The position numbers were made by a program, and so were the translations under genes. Shown here one piece after another: positions 45,639 through 53,524 of a stretch of 62,743 bases of DNA; position 1 is the first letter of the stretch; each line of letters begins with the position of its first letter. The stretch covers positions 688,690 through 751,432 of the forward strand of contig JAIOIE010000018.1 in NCBI GenBank assembly GCA_019912665.1, in the 5' to 3' direction. This DNA is from Deltaproteobacteria bacterium. GTDB lineage: Bacteria > Desulfobacterota > GWC2-55-46. Under the pieces are notes generated by a model that was not told where the DNA came from, made no database searches, and saw only the letters and a program-made list of their open reading frames with translations.

Positions 45639-47281
45639 AGGCCGGGGTCATAGGTATACTCGAAGGGGCTCTTTCAGAGGCGAAAAAGGCAGGGCTCATT
45701 TCGACCGAGGAAATCCCGGCCATCGTCCTTGATAAGCCCAAGAAGGAGGAGTTCGGCGACTTCTCGACTAACATCGCCATGCTCCTTGCTCCCCTTGAGA
45801 AGAAAAAGCCCAGGGATATCGCTAATGCCATTGCCGATAAGGTCGCGGCCTATCCGGAAGTGGAGAAATGCGAGGTAGCCGGGCCCGGCTTTATAAATGT
45901 TTTCCTCAAAAGGACCTTCTGGCTCAAGGCCCTCCTCGACATAGCCGGAAAGGGCGAGAGGTTCGGGCAGAGCGGCATAGGGGCAGGGAAAAAGGTGCAG
46001 GTCGAGTTCGTTAGCGCCAATCCCACCGGCCCCCTCCATATAGGCCACGGAAGGGGCGCGGCGGTCGGCGATTCGCTCACAAGGATACTCCGCACCGCAG
46101 GGTTTGAGGTAACGAGGGAATATTACATAAACGACGCCGGGAGGCAGGTCTTTACGCTCGGCGAGTCCGTCCGCCTCCGGGCGGAGGAGCTTAAGGGCAA
46201 GGCTATCGAGTTCCCGCCGGACCACTACAAGGGCGAGTATGTAAAGGACATCGCCAGGGAATATATCGAGAAATACGGCGAGGGCGGCGAAGGCGCGCCG
46301 GGCTATCAGGCGTTCGGCACCTCGGCCATGCTCGAAAGGATACGGAAGGATTTAGAAGACTTCCGGGTCGGGTTCGATATCTGGTTCAGCGAGAAGAGCC
46401 TTGACGACGCGGGCAAGGTGGCCGAGACAATACAGGACCTCAAGGACAAAGGCCATATCTACGAGGCGGAAGGCGCGGTCTGGTTCAGGACGACGGATTT
46501 CGGAGACGACAAGGACCGGGTGCTCATAAAGGCCGACGGCGAGCGGACCTATTTCGCCTCGGATATCGCCTATCACAGGGACAAGATCGAGCGGGGCTTT
46601 GATACGCTCGTCAACATCTGGGGCGCAGACCACCACGGATACGAAGGAAGGATACGGGCGCTCCTTCGCGCGCTCGGCCATGACGATTCGGCGCTCAGGA
46701 TAATCTTCATCCAGCTCGTGGCCCTTCTCCGTAAGGGCGTGCCCGTGCCGATGGGGAAAAGAGAGGGCGAGTTCGTGACCCTCCGCCAGGTGATGGACGA
46801 GGTGGGCACGGACGCTTGCAGGTTCTTCTTCCTCATGAGGAGGCCTGACGCCCAGCTAGACTTCGACCTTGAGCTTGCCAAGAGCCAGGCCCCGGAAAAC
46901 CCGGTCTATTATGTCCAGTACTGCCACGCCCGGATAAAGAGCATCATCGGGTTCGCGGCCGAAAAGGGCATAAACGTGCCCGAGCGCTTTGACGAGAAGC
47001 TCCTTTCGAGGCTCGAGGAGAAGGACGAATCGGAGATTATAAAGCTACTCGGCGCGTTCGAGGAGCTGGTCGAGAGAAGCGCACTCGCGATGGAGCCGCA
47101 CAGGATAACCTTTTATCTAATGGAGCTTGCCGGGCTCTTCCATCCCTATTACAACAAGACGAGGGTGGTAACTGACGACCCGGAGCTTACGGCGGCAAGG
47201 CTCCTTCTATGCAGGGCGGTCGCGACGGTTGTGGCGAACGGGCTTGCTCTACTTGGAGTTTCCGCGCCGGATAAGATGTAA
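45635..47281 (+). CDS. argS: Arginyl-tRNA synthetase
   Basis: 548 residues, charging tRNA-Arg. The start at 45635 overlaps the previous stop and follows AAGGGGACCAAA. Motifs: GDFSTNIAMLLAP in the N-terminal Add-1 domain, VEFVSANPTGPLHIGHGRGAAVGDSL (HIGH) near residue 115-140, YINDAGRQV near 165 and KREGEFVTLRQVMDEVGTDACRFFFLMR near 380. The C-terminal anticodon-binding helices end in ALLGVSAPDKM. It is the last chromosomal-backbone protein gene before the integrated element. Confidence 0.96.
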   Translation: MKAGVIGILEGALSEAKKAGLISTEEIPAIVLDKPKKEEFGDFSTNIAMLLAPLEKKKPRDIANAIADKVAAYPEVEKCEVAGPGFINVFLKRTFWLKALLDIAGKGERFGQSGIGAGKKVQVEFVSANPTGPLHIGHGRGAAVGDSLTRILRTAGFEVTREYYINDAGRQVFTLGESVRLRAEELKGKAIEFPPDHYKGEYVKDIAREYIEKYGEGGEGAPGYQAFGTSAMLERIRKDLEDFRVGFDIWFSEKSLDDAGKVAETIQDLKDKGHIYEAEGAVWFRTTDFGDDKDRVLIKADGERTYFASDIAYHRDKIERGFDTLVNIWGADHHGYEGRIRALLRALGHDDSALRIIFIQLVALLRKGVPVPMGKREGEFVTLRQVMDEVGTDACRFFFLMRRPDAQLDFDLELAKSQAPENPVYYVQYCHARIKSIIGFAAEKGINVPERFDEKLLSRLEEKDESEIIKLLGAFEELVERSALAMEPHRITFYLMELAGLFHPYYNKTRVVTDDPELTAARLLLCRAVATVVANGLALLGVSAPDKM

Positions 47282-47441
47282 GTAGCGGTCCCGGCCTGCT
47301 CCTCACCTGGTCCAAGTCCAGCGAACCAGCTCCCAGGGCCTAAAAATCAGACCGGAACCAGGTCTTTTCGGCCCGTGAAGGCAGAAAAGGCCCCCTCCTT
47401 TGGAAAATCGAGCGATTTCTTCGGATTTCCCGACCTAAGGG

Positions 47442-47470
47442 TTGACAAATAAGGCGGCAGTTGTTAATAT
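47442..47470 (+). promoter_or_regulatory. Promoter of tRNA-fMet
   Basis: TTGACA (47442), 17 bases and TAATAT (47465), placing the start about 18 bases before the tRNA 5' end. Confidence 0.8.
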
Positions 47471-47493
47471 AACTGTTCGATGTATTGCTTCTA

Positions 47494-47571
<78 letters not shown>

Positions 47572-47578
47572 AACTACA

Positions 47579-47622
47579 AGGGCCGTAATTCCTTTTGAAA
47601 ATAAAGGGGTTACGGCCTTTCT
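47579..47622 (+). terminator. Rho-independent terminator of tRNA-fMet
   Basis: GGCCGTAATTCC (47581) pairs with GGGGTTACGGCC (47606), including two G-U pairs, followed by TTT. Confidence 0.7.
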
Positions 47623-47624
47623 GC

Positions 47625-48791
47625 TTATGGGATTGCGCGCCGTTCGATACCCTCTTTTTCAGCCAGCGTAACCAAATCGTAACCGTTTTCAAGGACAGCC
47701 ACTGCCTTGACCATGTGCGACGGCGCAAGGTGTGAGTACCTAAGCGTCATCGTAAGGCTCTTGTGACCAAGAAGCCTGCTCACGGTCGTAAGGTCTACCC
47801 CGGCCATCACGAGCCAGCTTGCGAAGGTATGCCTTAGGTCGTGAAAACGGAAGTCGTTGATCCCGGCTACACGGAACATCTCTTTGCCGCATTGAGGGCA
47901 ATTGCCCGGATTCTCTTCTCCGGACATCTGACGCTCAAAGCTACAGGCCGAACACTTCTCCCACTCCGCTTTCCTGCAGGCCGAGGAAAAAGACCGTTTC
48001 AGGTCCCTGAACCTCCTGCCAGCCTTGTCCGTGAAAACATAGGGGCTGTTGATGTGCCGCACAAGGCCCTGGAATATGCTCTTCAAGACCTGGTTGATGG
48101 GAACCTCGCGACGCTCGCCGTTCTTGGTCCTGTCGAGGAGTATGAACCCGTGCTTCAGGTCAACGTGCTTTCCCCATTCGAGGGAAAGTATCTCCTCTCT
48201 CCTCATGCCGGTATTGAGCGCGGTTGTCACGATAGGCTTCAAGTGCGGCTCGCAGGCGTTTATAAGTGCTTGCCCTTCCACCCTTGAGAGGAACCGTAAG
48301 CGCCTGTTGTTCTCCGGCAACAGCTTGACCCGGCGCACGCGCTTCAAGACATCCTCTTCAACCAGCTCCCATTCAACGGCCTTGGTGAACATGGCCTTCA
48401 GTGTCTGAAGGTATCTGTTTGCCGTCGAGATAGTCCTGCCGGAATCGGTAAAGCCGCGGTAATAGAGCTCAACCGTGCGCGTCGTGAAATCCTTGAGCTC
48501 GAGACTGCCGAACGCCTCAATGAGGTACTTGATATGCGTTTTCTTGTCCTTGTAGGCCCGTTGCCATTCTGCCCACTTTAGAACCTGGTTAGCGAGGTCA
48601 CAAAAAGGCGTCTTCCCGTCGATCTTAGCTGGCGAGCCGAGCTGTCTTTCATGCAGCTCGATTAATCGGCTTGCGTGCTTTCGCAGAGCGAGTTTTTTGT
48701 TATCCGTGCCGGTGGATTCATAAATCCTCCGGCCTTCTACCCTGAAGGACATCCACCAGTGCGGCGAGTCCTTTCGTTTGTAGAGGCCCAT
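47625..48791 (-). CDS. Tyrosine recombinase/integrase with inserted zinc ribbon
   Basis: 388 residues from the ATG at 48791, nine bases after AAGGAGG. Catalytic residues are Arg197 (NTGMRREE), Lys223 (RTKNG), His317 and Arg320 (HDLRH), His343 (LLGHKS) and Tyr352 (LRYSH). Between the catalytic Lys and the HxxR box it carries an extra CSAC...CPQC module (Cys280, 283, 298, 301), which looks like a zinc ribbon and is not part of the standard fold. It should integrate the element at the adjacent tRNA. Confidence 0.92.
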   Translation of the reverse strand: MGLYKRKDSPHWWMSFRVEGRRIYESTGTDNKKLALRKHASRLIELHERQLGSPAKIDGKTPFCDLANQVLKWAEWQRAYKDKKTHIKYLIEAFGSLELKDFTTRTVELYYRGFTDSGRTISTANRYLQTLKAMFTKAVEWELVEEDVLKRVRRVKLLPENNRRLRFLSRVEGQALINACEPHLKPIVTTALNTGMRREEILSLEWGKHVDLKHGFILLDRTKNGERREVPINQVLKSIFQGLVRHINSPYVFTDKAGRRFRDLKRSFSSACRKAEWEKCSACSFERQMSGEENPGNCPQCGKEMFRVAGINDFRFHDLRHTFASWLVMAGVDLTTVSRLLGHKSLTMTLRYSHLAPSHMVKAVAVLENGYDLVTLAEKEGIERRAIP

Positions 48792-48795
48792 TTGC

Positions 48796-49005
48796 CTATA
48801 CCTCCTTTCCGGGCCTTCTACCTGCACGGCCGGTATTATACACCCTTTTCTGGTCCTTTAGCCAGTCGAGGATCTCCTTCTCCTCAAAGCGCAAAAGACC
48901 ATTTATCTTGAAGCACGGGATCTGTCCGAGCTCCGCCCATTGGTAGATGGTGGAGGGCTTGGCCTGGATGAGCGCGCTGATTTCTTTAACGCTGAGAAGT
49001 TTCAT
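48796..49005 (-). CDS. Excisionase-like HTH protein (AlpA/HTH_17)
   Basis: 69 residues: MKLLSVKEISALIQAKPSTIYQWAELGQIPCFKINGLLRFEEKEILDWLKDQ, a MerR-type winged helix as in excisionases and AlpA activators. Its stop is 4 bp before the integrase start, so the pair is co-transcribed. The likely role is directing excision versus integration. A TGGAGC/GCTCCA hairpin at 49033-49050 in the region upstream may be an operator. Confidence 0.87.
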   Translation of the reverse strand: MKLLSVKEISALIQAKPSTIYQWAELGQIPCFKINGLLRFEEKEILDWLKDQKRVYNTGRAGRRPGKEV

Positions 49006-49032
49006 TCCTTACGACCCGCTCCTTTTGGAATT

Positions 49033-49050
49033 TGGAGCGTTTTAGCTCCA
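49033..49050. promoter_or_regulatory. Inverted repeat upstream of the excisionase gene
   Basis: TGGAGC and GCTCCA separated by six bases, 28 bp upstream of the excisionase start. It could be an operator or attachment-region site. Confidence 0.4.
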
Positions 49051-49243
49051 TATCTGCGTATTACCGCCAAACCCCCTTTCGCCTGCTCTTGCTATGCACT
49101 TTTTCCATCGAAAACTTAAGCCCCAAACAAATCGATGTTATTAGAAAATATTCAATACAATCAAGGCTTTCTGAAAATTTGAATAAAAAAAGTAATATAT
49201 AAGTAGGAGCAGAAGAGTCTATAGATACTTGAAGGAGGTTTTT

Positions 49244-49954
49244 ATGGAAGAACACTCTGTTATCGACGCCGGGGAGAAGCCATGCCATGGTCTGGATGGG
49301 GCTAATAAAACCGCTATCCCGGATAATTCAAATATGAGCCCTGCCCTTTCCGAGGCTCAGGCGATAAATAAGGCGCCCTCGTTCAGGAGGGAACTGCTCA
49401 ATGAACTACTCTCTAGAAAGGTCATGTATGAGGACATCAGGACTTATAAGCTGTCGAACACGGAGGTAAAACATCTTTGCCTCTGCGATATCGTTACCAA
49501 GCGCGAGTATCTCAAACTGATGCAAGTAATCGGGTTTTCGAGGAGGGCGGCCTACAGGAAGTGGCGGAAAGCAGCAAGAGAGTGCCTGAAGGATTTTGAT
49601 TATAAGCCTTTCCAAAACCAGAGAATGGCGTTGCTAATGAGCGGTGCCAAGGCTGAGGCCGACAGGCTGAAGGCTTGGCTTGATATAAGGTGTGCTGGAG
49701 GCATACCAACGCGAGAAATATTTCGTTCCATAACGGATTATGTAGTCGATCTTCTGGGCAGGGTTCGGGACGAGCTCTACAATAAGAAGACCCTTCGCAC
49801 CAAGGAGGTCGCTAAAGTGCTTGGCGTAAGCACTAGGCATGTGCGCCGGCTGGCGCAAAAAGGGAGGCTGAGTAAAGAAGGGCGCGGGGTATTCTCAAGA
49901 GAGCATATCGCCGAGTGGAAACGAGACCAAGGTCCGCTTAAAGAGCCAAATTGA
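49244..49954 (+). CDS. Two-part protein with C-terminal excisionase-type HTH
   Basis: 236 residues from the ATG behind GAAGGAGGTTTTT. Residues 1-170 match nothing I know, but contain a basic helix-rich stretch (GFSRRAAYRKWRKAARECLKDF). The C-terminal 55 residues (TLRTKEVAKVLGVSTRHVRRLAQKGRLSKEGRGVFSREHIAEWKRD) are an HTH_17/excisionase-type winged helix. The last seven codons and stop lie inside the first unit of the hairpin array that follows. It may bind that array, serve as directionality factor, or initiate replication of the element. Confidence 0.75.
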   Translation: MEEHSVIDAGEKPCHGLDGANKTAIPDNSNMSPALSEAQAINKAPSFRRELLNELLSRKVMYEDIRTYKLSNTEVKHLCLCDIVTKREYLKLMQVIGFSRRAAYRKWRKAARECLKDFDYKPFQNQRMALLMSGAKAEADRLKAWLDIRCAGGIPTREIFRSITDYVVDLLGRVRDELYNKKTLRTKEVAKVLGVSTRHVRRLAQKGRLSKEGRGVFSREHIAEWKRDQGPLKEPN

Positions 49955-50066
49955 CCGGAAAGCGACGTTTTGATGGCAATGTCGTTTTTGAGTCAATTTT
50001 TGACTGAAAGCGACGTGAGAATGAGGATGTCGTTTTGAGTCCACTTAGACCGGCAAGCAGTAAGGC
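49932..50066 (+). repeat. Array unit 1
   Basis: Linker 49932 (inside the HTH gene's 3' end). H1 49951-49996: TTGAC/GTCAA outside, AAAGCGAC/GTCGTTTT inside. H2 50002-50041: GACT-g-AAAGCGAC with GTCGTTTT-g-AGTC. The same G-U pair occurs in both inner stems when read on the plus strand. Confidence 0.8.
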
Positions 50067-50179
50067 GTCCGCTTGAAGTGCCAAATAGACCAAAAAGGGA
50101 CATGATGTCCCTTTAGAGTCCATTTTAGACTGAAAGGGGACCTAATGTCCCTTTTCAGTCCACTGACAAGCAACATGAC
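50067..50179 (+). repeat. Array unit 2
   Basis: H1 50094-50114 is a ten-base perfect stem AAAGGGACAT/ATGTCCCTTT with a one-base centre. H2 50128-50160 pairs GACTGAAAGGGGAC with GTCCCTTTTCAGTC over 14 bases with one G-U and a five-base loop. Confidence 0.85.
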
Positions 50180-50296
50180 GTCCGCTCGAAGTGCCAAATG
50201 GACTTAAAAACGACATGGGGATGTCGCTTCGGGGTCAACTGTAGACTGGAAAGCGACATGAAGATGTCGTCTTCGAGTCCACTATGCGGTCATGGT
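50180..50296 (+). repeat. Array unit 3
   Basis: H1 has CGACAT/ATGTCG (50211 and 50221) with loop GGGG. H2 has GCGACAT/ATGTCGT (50253 and 50264) with loop GAAG and outer GACT/AGTC. Both hairpins use the CGAC core, unlike units 2, 4 and 5. Confidence 0.8.
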
Positions 50297-50416
50297 GTCC
50301 GCCTGATGTGCCAAGTTGACCAAAAACGGACAAATGTCCTCTTAGAGTCAAATTTGGATTGAAAAGCGGACAAATGTCCCTTTTGAGTCCATTTATAAGA
50401 GCGCAGGGGAATTGAT
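50297..50416 (+). repeat. Array unit 4
   Basis: H1 and H2 both carry CGGACAAATGTCC (50327 and 50367) with two-base loops. H1 is enclosed by TTGAC/GTCAA and H2 by GGATT/AGTCC with a G-U pair. Confidence 0.8.
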
Positions 50417-50545
50417 GTCCGCTTAACATGCCATCTTGACCACAAAGGGACACGCGAATGTCCCTTTGAAGTCAATTTTAGACTGGAAAGGGACATGATG
50501 ATGTCCCTTTTGAGTCAACTTCTAACGGCAAGCTAAATGGGAGCC
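50417..50545 (+). repeat. Array unit 5
   Basis: H1 50436-50475: TTGAC/GTCAA outside and AAAGGGACA/TGTCCCTTT inside. H2 50481-50516: 16-base arms GACTGGAAAGGGACAT and ATGTCCCTTTTGAGTC with one mismatch and one G-U. A degraded unit follows from 50546 (linker-like GTCTGGATGTGTCAA, outer TGGAC/GTCCA only). Confidence 0.82.
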
Positions 50546-50600
50546 GTCTGGATGTGTCAACTTCTAACAATGGACGGATTGTTCCTTTTAGTCCACTTGC

Positions 50601-50712
50601 TCGTTAAAGGATAAGTTGTGACTTGAAAGTCGACTCGACATCGATAGGACGGAGCTATTAGACCACCATGGACATTATTCATCTGAGCAAATCCAGGAAT
50701 ATTGGCAGAATT
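50601..50712. other. Gap between the array and the nuclease-like gene
   Basis: About 110 bp with no clear unit, terminator or reading frame. Confidence 0.4.
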
Positions 50713-52275
50713 TTAGAGATCATTTATGCCTAGCTTTTCATGCATTTCGAGATCTTTTTGATAAAGAAAAGAATCTTTATATGTTAGCCCGGTCTTCTCT
50801 TGAACGTATTTAAGTATCTCGTTAAAGGACATAATTTCTGTCTTTGAAAGAACATCGGCAAATGATATCCCAGCCTTAAAATGGGTTTGAAGTAACTCGA
50901 ACTCTTTTATTGATAATATATGCCATGGAAGATTTTTTATGCCTTCGAGAGAAAGAAGCCTATCAATATGTTTTCTGAAAAGTTGAGAATTTACAAGATA
51001 AAGTGGCTCGAAAGTGACCAGCAATGGCTTGAATTCCGTACAATGATGTAATCGTTCAAGTCCTTTGGTCTTTGCAATCGCTTTTTGTCTAACTTCATAT
51101 AATTGTTTTAAACCTTTAAGAACTTGCTTTAAACTGTAATCGATAGAATCAACTGCGCCGGTAGAAAGTGCTTTTAATGAAAATCGAGTAGATTTGCTTT
51201 CAATTAGAATTGCTGTTGAACCATCTAAAACTATCCAATCAGGCGCTTTCCCTAAACTTTCCGGGTAAGTACTACGTAAAGCAGCCTCTGAAATTAAATT
51301 TTGAGATGTAACTGAAACCTCTAAGAGGCGACCTATATATGCTTCAAAAAGGTAACCAAAATAATCAGAGAATTGCTCCTTGTAGTTATTGAACATCTCA
51401 TAAAAAATACCTGTTGAAGCACGATAGGCAACAAGATCTGGCAACGGAGCAATCATTCGGTCTAGGGCCATCGACTTGTTCTGATAAAATCGCCATGGTC
51501 TTATTAGAGGGTACGTTAAAAGTGGATTGAAATCGTAAATCCTGAACCGACGGTCAGCTTGCTTCATTTCTTCATACTTTTTTCTAAAGCTTTCAGGGTC
51601 AGCGGAAATAGATTCAAGTAGCATTAAGATACCTTCATCATTAAGAATTTTTATTCCTTGCCTTCTTGCTTTTTCAAAATACTCACGAGTTATTCCTGAG
51701 GTGTTTTGAGAAAGTGCAGCAGACCAAGTAACAAAACAGCCTGACAGAAAATCATGAATAGACAAGCCAGTTAGTTTTTGAAATGCTTCATAAAAATCAA
51801 ATTTTGGCACTCCTTCCTTGTCTCTGATTATATTGGGAAGTTCACCAAAAAGAAGGAGTGGCTGGCCTGTAGAACCAAACGTGTTAACTTTGAATGGGAA
51901 TTGGCTCGCGATAATTCGCAATATTAAAAAAACCGGGTTTGAATTATAAAAGACATTGGCTGATTCTTCGTCTGTTGTTATAGGATCTGTCGTCAGATAA
52001 CCTAAAACCAAATCATACAGTTGATTAAAATCTAATAATGTTAATTGCTTATCTGCATGGCGATATACGTTCGAAAACCTAATCGCAAATGAGCAAATGC
52101 CAGCAGCAACAAAAGGTTCTATTCTACCGGCCTCATCTGAAATTTTGTATGTTGATGATTCATTTTGACCCTTAATGGCCCTATGGGCAGCTAGTAAAAT
52201 ATTATCCAAAGAGAATTTTCGGACGGAATCTTGTATTGTTTTTTCAATTTTGTCTAAACGGTACATAGGCTCCAT
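50713..52275 (-). CDS. Uncharacterised protein with PD-(D/E)XK nuclease-like C-terminus
   Basis: 520 residues, no family I can name. The segment from about residue 305 has the elements of a PD-(D/E)XK nuclease: Glu311 in a helix (YLFEAYIGRLLE), then PDWIVLDGSTAILIESKSTR with Asp346, Glu359 and Lys361. The first 300 residues are mostly helical with no known motif. The A/T-rich base use differs strongly from the backbone genes, a sign of transfer. It points toward the hairpin array and ends 113 bp from it. A defence nuclease is a reasonable guess, not shown. Confidence 0.65.
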   Translation of the reverse strand: MEPMYRLDKIEKTIQDSVRKFSLDNILLAAHRAIKGQNESSTYKISDEAGRIEPFVAAGICSFAIRFSNVYRHADKQLTLLDFNQLYDLVLGYLTTDPITTDEESANVFYNSNPVFLILRIIASQFPFKVNTFGSTGQPLLLFGELPNIIRDKEGVPKFDFYEAFQKLTGLSIHDFLSGCFVTWSAALSQNTSGITREYFEKARRQGIKILNDEGILMLLESISADPESFRKKYEEMKQADRRFRIYDFNPLLTYPLIRPWRFYQNKSMALDRMIAPLPDLVAYRASTGIFYEMFNNYKEQFSDYFGYLFEAYIGRLLEVSVTSQNLISEAALRSTYPESLGKAPDWIVLDGSTAILIESKSTRFSLKALSTGAVDSIDYSLKQVLKGLKQLYEVRQKAIAKTKGLERLHHCTEFKPLLVTFEPLYLVNSQLFRKHIDRLLSLEGIKNLPWHILSIKEFELLQTHFKAGISFADVLSKTEIMSFNEILKYVQEKTGLTYKDSFLYQKDLEMHEKLGINDL

Positions 52276-52399
52276 TTAGTTTTTTTGAATAATGATTTTC
52301 CTAAAGGCTTAATTTTATTCTGCTGTTTTTTACTGATATGTCAAGATGTTAGGTTCTCATGGCCCCAGTTTGGTCTTTTTTGTTCAGGCCCCTCTCGAA

Positions 52400-52425
52400 G
52401 AAATGGCCCAAATTTGGGCCATTTC
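52400..52425. promoter_or_regulatory. Perfect 26-bp palindrome
   Basis: GAAATGGCCCAAA followed directly by its reverse complement. A degraded half copy (AAATTTAGCCCATTTC) lies at 52463-52478. It sits 125 bp upstream of the nuclease-like gene, fitting a dimer operator. Confidence 0.65.
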
Positions 52426-52873
52426 CCTCAAAGAATGAAGGCGAAAATTATTAAAAGGGACAAATTTAGCCCATTTCTCGTCACATTATTGAAACAGTGT
52501 AACTAAAACAGGCATGAAAGCTTTGTTCCTGAATGGTAGAGAGCATCTGCTCATGTGATTTTATTAAAAAGTAGAAAAGAACTGTTGAACACCTCGGCCA
52601 GGAAAACGATACGGACTGACTTGACCGATTTTCAAATCTTACAAAGCATTTGATTCGAATCTCCCTTCCCGCAGTTCTAAGATTTTCTGCCAGCAACCAT
52701 CTCAATTTCGATCGTCCGCGGTAATACATATATGGAGCTTGAGTCTCCGTCTGAAGTTGCGTATGGCAACCAGACTTTTCAGTAGGCTTTGGCCGAAACC
52801 GTTTTTTGAGGAATTCTTTCTCAAAGGCGGTAGTGCGTTCAAAGACAGATTTTATCAAGTTTTTAACGACATA

Positions 52874-52894
52874 ACATATAACTACTTTATATGT
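52874..52894. promoter_or_regulatory. Inverted repeat upstream of the duplicated gene pair
   Basis: ACATATAA and TTATATGT separated by five bases, 95 bp upstream of the ATG at 52989, in an AT-rich segment. Possible operator. Confidence 0.4.
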
Positions 52895-52988
52895 TGACTG
52901 TATAAAAAATGGCCGGGACGCCGCGAAAAATGATTTTTGGCCTCCTTCAGCGCGTCTTTGTTCCAAATCATCTATCACGGAGGATGGT

Positions 52989-53367
52989 ATGGTAAACACA
53001 AAAATTGCAGCGTTGGTTCTGACTATAGCCGAGCTTGATGAGTCGTCACGGCAGGCTTTTGTTGAAGGCCTTTTCGGTGCGTTTGATGAAAAAGAGCGGT
53101 TCAGATTATTTCAGTGGGGTTTGCCGTTGTGCCTATCCCAAGACCAAATGGAGCAAGGTGGAAAGGTGGATGGAAGGGCAGTTCAGGCGGGATATGAACA
53201 AGACCCCCAGAAAGACAGCCTATGTAGCCGTCACCTACTTCAGGATCAACCCAAAGATGCTGCCGTTCCTCATAAAGACGGCACAGAGGGTCAAACTGAG
53301 GGTTCGTGCGAGAAGGCGCCTACACCCGGAGAAGTTCGCGGATTTGAGGGAGGCGGAAAAAATATAA
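52989..53367 (+). pseudogene. First copy of duplicated small gene, frameshifted
   Basis: The ATG has a good CACGGAGGATGGT ribosome site. The N-terminal 46 residues (LDESSRQAFVEGLFGAFDEKERFRLFQWGLP) match the intact copy at 53525 in one frame. From about 53131 the match continues in the +1 frame (CAYPKTKWSKVERWMEGQFRRDMNKTPRKTAYVAVTYFRINPKMLPFLIKTAQRVK). One extra base near CCGTTGTGCC explains it. Joined, the two parts align residue for residue with the neighbour (WGLP-CAYP against WVSHLVYP). Decay, sequencing error or programmed shift cannot be told apart here. Confidence 0.78.
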
Positions 53368-53524
53368 CGAGTTCTTCGGCGGTTTGGCGCGTTTGGTGCT
53401 CTTTGGTGGTTCAGTGGTTCAGCGCGTTGTGTCTTTGTCTCGGCTTGAAAGGACAGTTTCAATGTATGCTGCAGATGAAAGAGCCGCCCGGCGATTGAGG
53501 GGCGTACAGTAAGGGAGGATTGAT

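Larger units (their letters stand above)
49932..50600 (+). repeat. Tandem array of paired-hairpin units
   Basis: Five units of 113-135 bp and a degraded sixth. Each opens with a linker near GTCCGCTTGAAGTGCCAA, then hairpin H1 (outer TTGAC/GTCAA-like arms) and hairpin H2 (outer GACTG/AGTC arms), then a variable spacer. Inside a unit both hairpins have the same core: AAAGCGAC/GTCGTTTT in unit 1, AAAGGGAC/GTCCCTTT in 2 and 5, CGACAT/ATGTCG in 3 and CGGACA/TGTCC in 4. The changes between units keep pairing. No reading frame in it is credible. It is neither CRISPR nor any repeat class I recognise. Confidence 0.9.
52276..52988. other. Long intergenic region with palindromes
   Basis: 713 bp. A minus-strand frame at 52481-52999 exists but reads as random sequence and clashes with the start of the next gene. 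The region holds a perfect 26-bp palindrome (52400-52425) and a second inverted repeat (52874-52894), each upstream of a gene. Confidence 0.55.

Noticed and set aside
49938-50496. Short minus-strand reading frames inside the hairpin array
   Set aside because: They translate the repeat units, have no ribosome sites, and their sequence tracks the palindromes rather than codons.
49932-50600. CRISPR array
   Set aside because: There are no identical short repeats with unique spacers; units are 113-135 bp, diverged and internally palindromic, and no cas genes are present.
52481-52999. Minus-strand frame of 172 codons
   Set aside because: Composition looks random, it resembles no protein, has no ribosome site and overlaps the strong start of the gene at 52989.
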